Of a stretch of 64,000 nt of DNA, positions 18,044-29,896 are shown piece by piece. The stretch is from Oceanimonas pelagia (GTDB lineage: Bacteria > Pseudomonadota > Gammaproteobacteria > Enterobacterales > Aeromonadaceae). Within the stretch, counting starts at the first letter, position 1, and each line of letters opens with the position of its first letter. Both the position numbers and the translations under genes were made by a program. The stretch lies in contig NZ_CP118224.1 of the NCBI RefSeq assembly GCF_030849025.1, positions 356,001 through 420,000 of the forward strand. The letters are read 5' to 3'. A model generated the notes under the pieces. The model was not told the DNA's origin and did not search any database. It was given only the letters and a program-made list of their open reading frames with translations.

Positions 18044-18811
18044 GTGATTGATTATCAAAAACAAGGGCGAGTGGCATTGTTAACCATGAACAATCCGCCG
18101 GCGAATACCTGGACGGTGGACAGCCTCAACCGGCTGGCGGCGTTGGTGGATGAGCTGAACGGTGACGGCGATATTCGCAGCCTGGTGCTCACCGGTGAGG
18201 GCGAGAAGTTTTTCTGTGCCGGGGCCGAGCTCAGTCTGTTTGCCGATGGCGACAAGGGCAAGGCCCATGCCATGGCCCAGGCCTTTGGCCGGGCCTTTGA
18301 GGCCCTAAGCGAGTTTCGTGGTCTGTCGGTGGCGGCCATTAACGGCTATGCCATGGGCGGCGGGCTGGAAGCGGCGCTGGCCTGTGATCTGCGCATTGCC
18401 GCCGAGCGGGCGGTAATGGGCCTGCCCGAGGCCAGGGTGGGACTGCTGCCCTGCGCCGGCGGCACCCAGCTGTTGCCCCATCTGGTGGGTGAAGCCTGGG
18501 CCAAGCGGCTGATTTTATGCGGCGAGCGGCTGAAGGCCGAACAGGCATTGCATATTGGTCTGGTGGAAGAAGTGATGCCCAAGAGTGAGCTGCTGGCCCG
18601 GGCGATGGCGCTGGCCGACAGTGCCGGGCGGCAAAGTCCTGGCTCGGTGGCCGTTTGCAAGACATTGATTCAGTCGGCCCGGCAGCGGCCGCTGAACGAA
18701 GGCAGAGTAAGGGAGCGGGACGCCTTTATGGCGCTGTTCGATACCGAGGATCAGCGAGAAGGGGTTAATGCCTTTCTGGAAAAGCGCGAGCCCACATGGC
18801 GTAACCGGTAG
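18044..18811 (+). CDS. Enoyl-CoA hydratase (crotonase family)
   Basis: Probably hydrates methacrylyl-CoA and tiglyl-CoA in valine and isoleucine breakdown. The chosen GTG start (255 aa; IDYQKQGRVALLTMNNPP follows) has GGGGGA about 8 bases upstream; an ATG at 18029 in frame would add five residues but lacks a site. Crotonase motifs: FFCAGAEL, AMGGGLEAALACDLRIA and GLPEARVGLLPCAGGTQ, which hold both expected catalytic glutamates. Eight bases separate it from the next gene. It is cut off from the upstream dehydrogenase gene by the repeat-filled interval. Confidence 0.88.
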   Translation: MIDYQKQGRVALLTMNNPPANTWTVDSLNRLAALVDELNGDGDIRSLVLTGEGEKFFCAGAELSLFADGDKGKAHAMAQAFGRAFEALSEFRGLSVAAINGYAMGGGLEAALACDLRIAAERAVMGLPEARVGLLPCAGGTQLLPHLVGEAWAKRLILCGERLKAEQALHIGLVEEVMPKSELLARAMALADSAGRQSPGSVAVCKTLIQSARQRPLNEGRVRERDAFMALFDTEDQREGVNAFLEKREPTWRNR

Positions 18812-18819
18812 GAGGCGAC

Positions 18820-19932
18820 ATGAGTGTCATTACAGACAAATTGCCCACCGCCGATGGCCGTTATATCGGCCGGCTGGTGCTGGAGCGGGAAGCTCAGCTC
18901 AATGCGCTGACACTGGAGATGATTGAAACCATGCTGGCGACCCTGCAGGGCTGGCAGCAGGACGACAGTGTGGCGGCCGTGGTGCTGGAAGGGGCCGGTG
19001 ACAGAGCCTTTTGTGCCGGCGGCGATGTGGTGGGGCTGAATAACGCCATTACCGACGCCCGGGCCGGTTGCGCTGACCGTGAGTTTGGTCCGGTGCCGGC
19101 CCCGGCGGCGCGCTTTTTTGAACGGGAATACCGGCTCGACTTTCTGCTGCATACCTTTGACAAGCCGGTACTTTGTGTGGGAGCCGGCATTGTGATGGGG
19201 GGCGGCATGGGGCTGTTTACGGCGGCCGGTCAGCGCATCGTCACCGAGCACAGCCGGCTGGCCATGCCCGAGGTCACCATAGCGCTCTATCCGGACGTGG
19301 GCGGCAGCTGGTTCCTTAACCGGTTGCCACCGGGGCTGGGGGAGTTTATCGCCCTCACCGGCTGCTCCCTGAACGCCGCAGACAGCCTGTGGCTGGGGCT
19401 GTCCAACCGTTTTGTGGCCAAAGACAAGCTGAGTGAACTCTGGCCTCGCCTGCGGCAGGACAGCGGCGGCCCTGCAGAGGTGCTCAGAGAACTGGAAGCC
19501 GAGTCGGCCACTCAACTTGCCGGGCTCGATTCGCCCCTGCGCCGGCATCAGGATTTGATCCGCCGGCTGATGGACAAGGACAGCCTGGCCGACAAGGTCT
19601 CGGCCATACTTGAGGCAGACATGCACGACGCCTGGTTTACACGCGCCCAGCAAACCCTGGCGGCAGGCAGCCCCCTGGCCATGGCGGTGATCCACCGGCA
19701 ACTGGTCCGCTGCCGGCATTCGTCGCTGGCGCAGGTGTTTCAGGCCGAGCTGGATCTGTCGGTGCAGCTTTGCCGTTTTCGGGAATTTGCCGAGGGCGTG
19801 CGCGCCCGGCTGATTGACAAGGACAACGCCCCCGACTGGACCTTTGTCAGCCTGAACGAAGTGGATCCGGCCCTGCTCGATACCCTGTTCACGTCCCCCT
19901 GGGGCCTGAGCCCGCTCGCGGATCTCAAATAG
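18820..19932 (+). CDS. 3-hydroxyisobutyryl-CoA hydrolase-like crotonase
   Basis: 370 aa, the length of HIBCH-type hydrolases rather than simple hydratases. Motifs: AFCAGGDVVGL (oxyanion hole), IVMGGGMGLFTAAGQRIVTE, and MPEVTIALYPDVGGSWFLNRLP with the HIBCH Glu/Asp pair. It should release 3-hydroxyisobutyrate from its CoA ester, feeding mmsB directly downstream (10 bases away). Family members can also be annotated as enoyl-CoA hydratase/isomerase. Confidence 0.87.
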   Translation: MSVITDKLPTADGRYIGRLVLEREAQLNALTLEMIETMLATLQGWQQDDSVAAVVLEGAGDRAFCAGGDVVGLNNAITDARAGCADREFGPVPAPAARFFEREYRLDFLLHTFDKPVLCVGAGIVMGGGMGLFTAAGQRIVTEHSRLAMPEVTIALYPDVGGSWFLNRLPPGLGEFIALTGCSLNAADSLWLGLSNRFVAKDKLSELWPRLRQDSGGPAEVLRELEAESATQLAGLDSPLRRHQDLIRRLMDKDSLADKVSAILEADMHDAWFTRAQQTLAAGSPLAMAVIHRQLVRCRHSSLAQVFQAELDLSVQLCRFREFAEGVRARLIDKDNAPDWTFVSLNEVDPALLDTLFTSPWGLSPLADLK

Positions 19933-19942
19933 GAGACACATT

Positions 19943-20842
19943 ATGGCAACCATCGCATTTATCGGCCTGGGCAACATGGGCACCCCCATGACCGCCAATC
20001 TGGTCAGGGCCGGACACCGGGTGCAGGCCTTTGATCTGCAGCCCGAGGCGGTCAGCCGGGTTGCGGCCCTGGGGGCCATTCCCGAAACCACTGCCAACGC
20101 CGCCGCCAAACACGCGGCCGTGGTGATCTCCATGCTGCAAAGCGGTGAACAGGTGCAGGGGCTGTACGGGGGCGACGATGGTCTCTTTGGCCACCTGGCG
20201 CCGGGTACCCTGGTAATCGACTGCTCCACCATTGAGGCCGGCATTGCACAGAGCCTGGCCAGGGTGGCCGCGGGTTATGGTCTGGATTTTGTCGATGCGC
20301 CCGTGTCCGGTGGCGTGGCCGGGGCCGAGGCCGGTAGTCTGACCTTTATCGTGGGCGGCAGCGAGGATCAGTTCACCCGGGCGGCTCCCGTGCTGGCGCA
20401 CATGGGCAAAAAGGTGCTGCATGCCGGCCCTCACGGCGCCGGTCAGGTGGCCAAGGCCTGCAACAACCTGCTGCTGGCGGCGCAGATGGCGGCCAGCTGC
20501 GAGGCCCTCAACCTGGGGCTGGAGCACGGCCTGGATGCGGCGGTGCTGTCGGAGATCATTCACCAGAGTTCGGGCAACAACTGGGTGATGGAGCACTACA
20601 ATCCGGTGCCCGGGGTCATGGCGAACGTGCCTGCCAGCCGTGAGTATCTGGGCGGTTTTCAGGTCAACCTGATGTGCAAGGATCTCAATCTGGCCATGAG
20701 CCTGAGCCAGGCCAGCGGCTCGCCGGTGCCCATGGGCTCGGCCGCCCGGGCGCTGTTCAGCCTGCATCAGGTAGCGGGCCATGGCGGCCTCGACTTTTCC
20801 AGCCTGTTTCGGCTCTACCGCAAACCCGAAGGAGACGAGTGA
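19943..20842 (+). CDS. mmsB: 3-hydroxyisobutyrate dehydrogenase
   Basis: NAD-dependent oxidation of 3-hydroxyisobutyrate to methylmalonate semialdehyde, the substrate of MmsA. 299 aa beta-hydroxyacid dehydrogenase: IGLGNMGTPMTANL (dinucleotide binding), DAPVSGGVAGAEAGSLTFIVGG (substrate binding) and GAGQVAKACNN with the catalytic Lys. A good AGGAG site precedes it. Abuts the next gene with no gap. Confidence 0.94.
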   Translation: MATIAFIGLGNMGTPMTANLVRAGHRVQAFDLQPEAVSRVAALGAIPETTANAAAKHAAVVISMLQSGEQVQGLYGGDDGLFGHLAPGTLVIDCSTIEAGIAQSLARVAAGYGLDFVDAPVSGGVAGAEAGSLTFIVGGSEDQFTRAAPVLAHMGKKVLHAGPHGAGQVAKACNNLLLAAQMAASCEALNLGLEHGLDAAVLSEIIHQSSGNNWVMEHYNPVPGVMANVPASREYLGGFQVNLMCKDLNLAMSLSQASGSPVPMGSAARALFSLHQVAGHGGLDFSSLFRLYRKPEGDE

Positions 20843-21604
20843 ATGGACATCAGGAACAAGGTAGTGGTGATTACCGGCGCCGGTCGCGGTCTGGGCCGGG
20901 CCATGGCCCATCACCTGGCCCGGCAGGGGGCGGCTCTGGCATTGCTCGACACCCATGAGCGGGATCTGGCCAAAAGCGGCGAAATGGTGGCCGCCACCGG
21001 CGCCCGGGTGGCGGTGCATTTGTGCGACGTGGCCGATGAGGCTCAGGTCTCCGACTGCTTTGGCCATATTGTGCGCGAACTGGGCGGCCTGGATGTGCTG
21101 GTTAACAACGCCGGCCTGTTGCGTGATGCCTTGCTGGTAAAGCTGGAAGATGGCAAGGTCAGCCGCAAAATGAGTCTGTCGGACTGGCAGCACGTGCTCG
21201 ACGTCAACCTCACCGGGACCTTTCTCTGTGGCCGGGAGGCGGCGGCCATCATGGCCGAACGGGGTCAGGGCGGGTTGATTGTGAATATGTCCTCGGTGGC
21301 CCGGGCCGGCAATGCGGGCCAGAGCAGCTATGCTGCCAGCAAGGCCGGGGTGGCGGCGCTGGTGGTGTGCTGGGCCGGTGAGCTGGCCCGCTTTGGCATT
21401 CGGGTGGCGGGCATTGCCCCCGGAGTGATCGCCACCGAAATGACCGCGCAAATGAAACCCGAGGCCATGGCGCGTCTCACTCAGCGCATTCCTACCGGCC
21501 GGCTGGCGGAGGTGGATGAACTGGTGCACAGCCTGCAATACGTGATTGAAAACGACTATTTTCATGGTCGTCTGCTGGAAATGGACGGTGGCCTGCGGCT
21601 GTAA
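20843..21604 (+). CDS. Short-chain dehydrogenase, probable 3-hydroxyacyl-CoA dehydrogenase of isoleucine breakdown
   Basis: Classical SDR of 253 aa: TGAGRGLG cofactor motif, NNAG, catalytic Ser in NMSSVARAG, and YAASK active site. Last gene of the valine/isoleucine operon, starting immediately after mmsB and followed by a terminator. With the thiolase at the operon head, the natural suggestion is oxidation of 2-methyl-3-hydroxybutyryl-CoA. FabG-like ketoreductases share all these motifs, so the substrate is inference. Confidence 0.8.
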   Translation: MDIRNKVVVITGAGRGLGRAMAHHLARQGAALALLDTHERDLAKSGEMVAATGARVAVHLCDVADEAQVSDCFGHIVRELGGLDVLVNNAGLLRDALLVKLEDGKVSRKMSLSDWQHVLDVNLTGTFLCGREAAAIMAERGQGGLIVNMSSVARAGNAGQSSYAASKAGVAALVVCWAGELARFGIRVAGIAPGVIATEMTAQMKPEAMARLTQRIPTGRLAEVDELVHSLQYVIENDYFHGRLLEMDGGLRL

Positions 21605-21760
21605 TCCCGCATTTTGTGAGCTGTGTCCAGGGGGGTAACACTAAAGTCTATCTTGTGAACAATGCGTGAAAGGCGTATTGTTTTTTGCAACGCACAGCGA
21701 CGGAACGTGCCCCTGCGTTAACAGAGCCAAACAACAAAATAACCATAACCACTGCCATAT

Positions 21761-21812
21761 CCCTGAACGCCTTGATCCCTTGCGAGGGAACACTGCCTTC
21801 AGGGTTTTTTTT
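21761..21812 (+). terminator. Terminator of the valine/isoleucine operon
   Basis: Outer stem CCCTGAA / TTCAGGG encloses an inner TCCC-TTGCGA-GGGA hairpin and is followed by eight T residues. It ends just short of the convergent ETF-QO gene. Confidence 0.8.
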
Positions 21813-21815
21813 GCG

Positions 21816-23459
21816 TTACATGCCCGAGTAATTGGGTCCGCTACCCCCTTCCGGCGGCACCCAGGTGATATTCTGGGCCGGATCCTTGATGTCGCAGGTT
21901 TTGCAGTGCACACAGTTGGCGGCGTTAATACGAAACGCCGGCTGGCCCGCCTCTTTCACCACCTCATAGACCCCGGCGGGGCAGTAACGCTGGGCCGGCT
22001 CATCATAGCGGGGCAGGTTGTCGCGCAGCGGCAGGGCCGGATCGGTAAGGCGCAGGTGGCAGGGTTGATCCTCATCGTGGCCGGTGCTGGCCAGGTGCAC
22101 CGACGACATGCGATCAAAGGCCAGCACGCCGTCGGCTCTGGGATAGGGAATGGCAGGGCAGTCCGCCGCCGGCTTCAGGGCGGCGTGATCCGGCCGGCGG
22201 TCGTGGAGTGCAAAGGGCAGCCGGCCCCCCAGCAGATTCTGGCTCAGCCAGTTCAGTGCGCCCCCGGCCCAGGGGCCGAACTTGTGCAGTGCAGGAACAA
22301 AGTGCCGGGCTCGTTTCAGTTCGGTGTGCAGCCAGCTGTCTTGCATTAATTCCTCAAATTCGTTCAGCCGGTCGCCGCGCCGGCCCGCCGCCAGTGCCGG
22401 CACCAGTGCCTCGGCGGCCAGCAGGCCCGATTTCATGGCGGTGTGAATGCCCTTGATGCGGGCGCCGTTGAGGGTGCCGGCATCGCAGCCCAGCAGCAGG
22501 GCGCCGGGCAGGATCATCTGCGGCAGGGAGTTGAGCCCGCCCTTGGTCAGCGCCCGGGCCCCCCAGGCCAGCCGCTTGCCGTCCCACAGGTGGCGGGCCA
22601 GCAGTGGATGGTGCTTGAGCCGCTGAAACTCCCAGAAGGGGTCCAGATGCGGATTCCGGTAATTGAGATCGACAATCAGCCCCACCGAGGCCAGGCCATC
22701 GTCGCCGTGATAGAGAAAAAAGCCGCCGCCGTTTTGCCCCAGTGGCCAGCCGCCGCCGTGCACCACCAGGCCGGGGTGATGGCGCTCCGGAGCCAGCCGC
22801 CACAGCTCCTTGAAGCCAATGGCGTAATGCTGGGGATCCCGGCCCCGGTCCAGGGCAAAGCGGTCGATCAGGCTTTTGCCGATATGGCCCCGGCTGCCTT
22901 CGGCAAACAGGGTATATTTGGCGCGCAGCGCCATGCCCGGCACATGGCCGGATTTGGGGGTGCCATCCGCCGCCACGCCCATGTCGCCGGTGAGCACACC
23001 GCACACGGCGCCCTGTTTGTCGAACAGGGCTTCAACAGCGGCAAAGCCGGGAAACACCGCCACTCCCAGACTTTCGGCCTGTTGTGCCAGCCAGCGGCAC
23101 AGTTTGCCCAGGCTGACGATATGGCCGCCCTGGTTGTGCAGCGAACGGGGCATCATAAAGGCGGGCAGCTCCAGGCCGCCCTGAGGACTGCTCAGCATAT
23201 AGAAGTGCTCCCGAGTGACCGGAATGGTGACCGGCGCCCCCCGCTTGCGCCAGTCGGGAAACAGCTCGTTCAGGGCGTGAGTGTCGAGCAGGGCACCGGA
23301 GAGCAGGTGGGCGCCCACCTCGGCCCCCTTTTCCAGCACACACACGCTGAGCTCAAGCCCGGTCTGTTGTGCCCGCTGCATCAGGCCGCAGGCCGCCGCC
23401 AGTCCTGCAGGGCCGGCGCCCACAATCACCACATCAAACTCCATCGACTCCCGTGCCAT
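21816..23459 (-). CDS. Electron transfer flavoprotein-ubiquinone oxidoreductase
   Basis: Membrane-associated FAD/[4Fe-4S] enzyme of 547 aa that moves electrons from reduced ETF to ubiquinone. The N-terminal FAD motif is VVIVGAGPAGLAAACGL. The C-terminal cluster site has CPAGVYEV followed by CVHCKTCDIKDP, the four cysteines of the family. Divergent from etfBA with 120 bases between. It links the acyl-CoA dehydrogenases of the neighbouring branched-chain amino acid operons to respiration. Confidence 0.96.
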   Translation of the reverse strand: MARESMEFDVVIVGAGPAGLAAACGLMQRAQQTGLELSVCVLEKGAEVGAHLLSGALLDTHALNELFPDWRKRGAPVTIPVTREHFYMLSSPQGGLELPAFMMPRSLHNQGGHIVSLGKLCRWLAQQAESLGVAVFPGFAAVEALFDKQGAVCGVLTGDMGVAADGTPKSGHVPGMALRAKYTLFAEGSRGHIGKSLIDRFALDRGRDPQHYAIGFKELWRLAPERHHPGLVVHGGGWPLGQNGGGFFLYHGDDGLASVGLIVDLNYRNPHLDPFWEFQRLKHHPLLARHLWDGKRLAWGARALTKGGLNSLPQMILPGALLLGCDAGTLNGARIKGIHTAMKSGLLAAEALVPALAAGRRGDRLNEFEELMQDSWLHTELKRARHFVPALHKFGPWAGGALNWLSQNLLGGRLPFALHDRRPDHAALKPAADCPAIPYPRADGVLAFDRMSSVHLASTGHDEDQPCHLRLTDPALPLRDNLPRYDEPAQRYCPAGVYEVVKEAGQPAFRINAANCVHCKTCDIKDPAQNITWVPPEGGSGPNYSGM

Positions 23460-23579
23460 GCCCTGTCTCCTTCATGCCTGCCATGGCTAAAGTATTGTAT
23501 TGGCGGTGATATTTAACAAACGGGAGCAGGCCGGGAATCGTCTAGTATTAAGTCGTGTCAATCAATTCCGGGAGCGGTC

Positions 23580-24332
23580 ATGAAAGTACTGGTGACGGTC
23601 AAACGGGTAATCGACTATCACGTTCGGGTTCGCGTGCGCGCCGACGGCAGCGATGTGGAGCTGGGCAACGTCAAGATGGCGGCCAACCCCTTTTGCGAGA
23701 TTGCGGTGGAAGAGGCGGTGCGCATGAAGGAAAAGGGCTGGGTGTCGGACATCGTGGCAGTAAGCATAGGCCCGGCCGAGGCCGGCGAACAACTGCGTGC
23801 GGCCCTGGCACTGGGAGCCGATCGGGCCATTCTGGTGGAAACCGCCGAGCCCGCCGAGCCGCTCAGCGTGGCCCGGTTGCTGGCGGCGCTGTGCGAGCGG
23901 GAAAGGCCCGAGCTGGTGCTGATGGGCAAGCAGTCCATCGATACCGATCACAATCAGGCCGGGCAGATGCTGGCGGCGCTCAATGGCTGGCCCCAGGCCA
24001 CCTTTGCTTCGGCCATTGAGCGGGACGGCAACGAGCTGCGGGTGACCCGGGAAGTGGATGGCGGCCTGCGCACGCAGGGCCTTGTGCCGCCGGCGGTGAT
24101 CACCACGGATCTGCGGCTGAACGAGCCCCGTTTTGCCTCCCTGCCCAATATCATGAAGGCCCGGCAAAAGCCGCTGGAAACGCTGACGCCCGACGAGCTG
24201 GGGGTGACGCTTGAGCGGCATGTGCGCCTGCTGGGGGTAAGTGAGCCGCCGGCGCGCAAGGCCGGCATACGGGTGGCCGATGTGGCCGAGCTGGTGAATA
24301 AACTGAAGCATGAAGCCAAGGTGATCCCATGA
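23580..24332 (+). CDS. etfB: Electron transfer flavoprotein beta subunit
   Basis: AMP-binding subunit of ETF, 250 aa, typical length. It starts [18 protein letters not shown], and the family signature region [30 protein letters not shown] is followed by [17 protein letters not shown]. Overlaps etfA by 4 bases (ATGA). The complex accepts electrons from the acyl-CoA dehydrogenases encoded nearby and hands them to ETF-QO. Confidence 0.96.
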   Translation: MKVLVTVKRVIDYHVRVRVRADGSDVELGNVKMAANPFCEIAVEEAVRMKEKGWVSDIVAVSIGPAEAGEQLRAALALGADRAILVETAEPAEPLSVARLLAALCERERPELVLMGKQSIDTDHNQAGQMLAALNGWPQATFASAIERDGNELRVTREVDGGLRTQGLVPPAVITTDLRLNEPRFASLPNIMKARQKPLETLTPDELGVTLERHVRLLGVSEPPARKAGIRVADVAELVNKLKHEAKVIP

Positions 24333-25267
24333 GCATACTGGTGATAGCCGAACACGATAACGCCATCCTGAACGCCAATACCGCGAAAGTGCTGGGTGCG
24401 GCGAGCCGGCTGAATGCCGGGGTACACCTGCTGGTGATGGGTCATGACTGTGCCGCCGTCAGTGAGCAGGGCAGGAAGCTGGCCGGCGTGAGCAGAGTTC
24501 TGCTGGCGGACGACAGCCTCTACCAGCACCAGCTGGCCGAACCCTGTGCGGCCCTGGTGTCGCGCCTGGCCCCGCAATACCGGCATGTGCTGGCGCCGGC
24601 CTCCACCTTTGGCAAGGATGTGCTGCCCCGGGCCGCCGCCCTGCTGGGCGTGGGGCTGGTGGCGGACGTGGTGGCCGTGGAAAGCGAGGATACCTTTGTG
24701 CGGCCTATTTATGCGGGCAATGCCCTGGCCCGGGTGCAGTCACTGGATCCGGTGACCCTGCTCACCGTACGTCCCACCGCCTTTGAGCCGGTGGAGCAGA
24801 ACGAGTCTCATGCGGAGCTGGCGACGGTGGCGACGGTGGCGGCGGTGGCGGTGGACAACAGCAGCCGCTTTGTGCGCGACGAGCTGAGCATGAGTGAACG
24901 CCCCGAGCTGACCTCGGCCCGGGTGGTGGTGTCCGGCGGCCGGGGGCTGGGCAGCAAGGAGCAGTTTGCGCTGCTGGAGCAATTGGCCGACAAGCTGGGA
25001 GCGGCGGTTGGCGCCAGCCGGGCGGCGGTGGATGCGGGCCTGGCCGACAACGATCAGCAGGTGGGCCAGACCGGCAAAATCGTGGCGCCGGAGCTGTATA
25101 TTGCCGTGGGAATTTCCGGGGCCATTCAGCACCTGGCCGGCATCAAGGATGCCAAAATCATCGTGGCCATCAACAAGGACGAAGACGCCCCCATCTTTGA
25201 GGTGGCCGACTACGGTCTGGTGGCGGACTTGTTTGAGGCGCTGCCCGAGCTGATTGACAAGCTCTGA
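24329..25267 (+). CDS. etfA: Electron transfer flavoprotein alpha subunit
   Basis: FAD-binding subunit of ETF, 312 aa. The C-terminal FAD domain contains [24 protein letters not shown] and [23 protein letters not shown]. Translationally coupled to etfB. No hairpin terminator follows; 51 bases after the stop begins the CCCCAGT array, and the next gene, tenA, is convergent. Confidence 0.96.
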   Translation: MSILVIAEHDNAILNANTAKVLGAASRLNAGVHLLVMGHDCAAVSEQGRKLAGVSRVLLADDSLYQHQLAEPCAALVSRLAPQYRHVLAPASTFGKDVLPRAAALLGVGLVADVVAVESEDTFVRPIYAGNALARVQSLDPVTLLTVRPTAFEPVEQNESHAELATVATVAAVAVDNSSRFVRDELSMSERPELTSARVVVSGGRGLGSKEQFALLEQLADKLGAAVGASRAAVDAGLADNDQQVGQTGKIVAPELYIAVGISGAIQHLAGIKDAKIIVAINKDEDAPIFEVADYGLVADLFEALPELIDKL

Positions 25268-25318
25268 ACAGCGGGGATTAGGGATTGGTGAATGGGGATT
25301 GGAAGGGGCTTACAATTT

Positions 25319-25479
25319 CCCCAGTCCCCAGTCCCCAGTCCCCAGTCCCCAGTCCCCAGTCCCCAGTCCCCAGTCCCCAGTCCCCAGTCCCCAGTCCCCA
25401 GTCCCCAGTCCCCAGTCCCCAGTCCCCAGTCCCCAGTCCCCAGTCCCCAGTCCCCAGTCCCCAGTCCCCAGTCCCCAGT
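25319..25479. repeat. Perfect tandem array, 23 copies of CCCCAGT
   Basis: 161 bases, exactly 23 uninterrupted heptamers read base by base. It lies between the convergent genes etfA and tenA and ends 9 bases from the tenA stop. The leftward strand reads (ACTGGGG)n, i.e. 23 G4 runs separated by three bases, a strong candidate for G-quadruplex DNA and, in tenA read-through RNA, RNA quadruplexes. All frames are open across it, giving spurious proline/serine-rich reading frames. The motif resembles the short tandem heptamers known as STRR in filamentous cyanobacteria. Confidence 0.97.
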
Positions 25480-25488
25480 CCTTGACAC

Positions 25489-26157
25489 TTACATTTTCTG
25501 CTCTAATCCCATCTCCCAGAAGTCGATTTCCAGCCGGGTGGCGTCATCGAAAATGCGGCACAGCTGGTTAAAACGCGACGGTGGCACCTCCGCCAGACGC
25601 TCATTCAGCCAGGCGATTTCGGCCTGGGCGGCGGCCTGGAACTCGGCGCTTTCATACATGGCAATCCAGGCCTCATAGGGGTTGGCCTCGCCGCGCACCG
25701 TGCCGGGCTGCTCCACCAGCCAGCGGGCGATCTCGGCATAGCCCACCAGGCAGGGGGCCAGGGCCACGTGCAGATCGAGCAGGTCGCCCCGGTTGCCGGT
25801 GTCCAGCACATAGCGGGTGTAGGCCAGGGTGGCGCGGGCTTCCGGCAGCCCGGCCAGCTCCTGCTCGCCGATGCCCCACTGATTGCAGTAGTCGATATGC
25901 AGGCCCAGCTCCAGATCGATAATGGCGTCCAGGCCGGCCTTGGCATGGCGCAGGTCGGCCAGGGTCGGGCTCTTGTAGGCGGCCAGGGCAAAGGCACGGC
26001 CGAACTGGATCAGAAACAGGTAATCCTGCTTCAGGTAATGGCGAAAGGCCTCGGGGGCCAGGGTGCCCCTGCCCAGCCGCCGCACAAACTCGTGTTCCCG
26101 GTAGGCGCGCCAGTTGTGCTCGCAACTGTTTTTCAACTCATTGAAAGTAAAGCTCAT
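25489..26157 (-). CDS. tenA: TenA/thiaminase II family aminopyrimidine aminohydrolase
   Basis: 222 aa, all-helical TenA family. Hydrolyses aminopyrimidine breakdown products of thiamin for salvage to HMP. Expected catalytic residues are visible: D45 in YLKQDY, C136 in ALAPCLVGYAEIARW, and E210 in RLEIDFWEMG. Monocistronic, with no other thiamin gene nearby. No TPP-riboswitch core is seen in the leader. Its 3' flank is the CCCCAGT array instead of an ordinary terminator. Confidence 0.88.
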   Translation of the reverse strand: MSFTFNELKNSCEHNWRAYREHEFVRRLGRGTLAPEAFRHYLKQDYLFLIQFGRAFALAAYKSPTLADLRHAKAGLDAIIDLELGLHIDYCNQWGIGEQELAGLPEARATLAYTRYVLDTGNRGDLLDLHVALAPCLVGYAEIARWLVEQPGTVRGEANPYEAWIAMYESAEFQAAAQAEIAWLNERLAEVPPSRFNQLCRIFDDATRLEIDFWEMGLEQKM

Positions 26158-26350
26158 TCCATATCCTTATCGAGAAAGTCAGCAAGAGCCGGCAGCGGGC
26201 CGGCAGCCGAGACTCCATTCTGACCGGGTGGCCACTAATGGCAAGTCGGAATGTTATTTTGTTGTAATAAAACTACGGTAAAAGTTATAGTTCCGGCCAG
26301 CCGGATGAGAAGGGAAGGGCCGTAAAGGGCGCCGACGAGCCATTGTTTCA

Positions 26351-28073
<1,723 letters not shown>

Positions 28074-28084
28074 CCAGTATCAGC

Positions 28085-28116
28085 GGCTGACCCCTTGGGG
28101 TCGGCCGTCTTTTTTA
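28085..28116 (+). terminator. Terminator of pyrG
   Basis: Stem GGCTGACCCC / GGGGTCGGCC (one G-U pair) with a very short loop, followed by GTCTTTTTT, 12 bases after the pyrG stop. Confidence 0.88.
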
Positions 28117-28142
28117 GCGTGTTAGTTAGATTTTGCGTTTAA

Positions 28143-29456
<1,314 letters not shown>

Positions 29457-29528
29457 GTCAGCCGGCGGCGGTGCCGTCCCTGTGACCGAGCCGCGCCCGT
29501 GATTGAAGGCAACGCCTGTTGTTTTTCC

Positions 29529-29560
29529 GAAACCCCGCCTCGCGCGGGGTTTCTTTTGTT
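29529..29560 (+). terminator. Terminator of eno
   Basis: Stem GAAACCCCGC / GCGGGGTTTC, loop CTCGC, followed by TTTTG; lies 72 bases after the eno stop. Confidence 0.9.
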
Positions 29561-29605
29561 CGGCCGGGGAATATGGGAAACTAACCGCCTTGTTCCGGAG
29601 GATAA

Positions 29606-29896
29606 ATGCGTACCCTGACGCTGATACTGCTCGCCCTGCTGGCCACCCTGCAATACCACCTGTGGTGGGGTAAAAACGGCCTGGCCGAATACCACGAAGC
29701 GGCCGCCAACGTGGCCCGCCAGCTCACCGACAACGAACGGCTGGTGGAGCGCAATGCCTTGCTGTACCGGGAAATCAAGGATCTCAACCAGGGGCTGGCG
29801 GCGGTGGAAGAACTGGCGCGCAACGATCTCGGCATGATCAAGCCCGGTGAAACCTTTTACCGGGTCATTCCCGACGACGACGGACTCAAGCCATGA
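29606..29896 (+). CDS. ftsB: Cell division protein FtsB
   Basis: Small bitopic divisome protein, 96 aa. Short cytoplasmic tail, one membrane helix (about residues 4-21, LTLILLALLATLQYHLWW), then a periplasmic coiled coil (VARQLTDNERLVERNALLYREIKDL). The conserved LWWGKNGL motif follows the helix. Acts with FtsL and FtsQ to activate septal synthesis. GGAGG precedes the ATG. Overlaps ispD by 4 bases, starting a seven-gene run conserved with E. coli. Confidence 0.95.
   Translation: MRTLTLILLALLATLQYHLWWGKNGLAEYHEAAANVARQLTDNERLVERNALLYREIKDLNQGLAAVEELARNDLGMIKPGETFYRVIPDDDGLKP

Noticed and set aside
25319-25479. CCCCAGT array as a CRISPR
   Set aside because: There are no spacers; it is an uninterrupted tandem repeat.
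25254-25571. Several proline/serine-rich reading frames on both strands across the CCCCAGT array
   Set aside because: A 7-base repeat without stop codons keeps every frame open and yields the same SPQSPVP-type peptide; there is no ribosome binding site or non-repetitive coding content.
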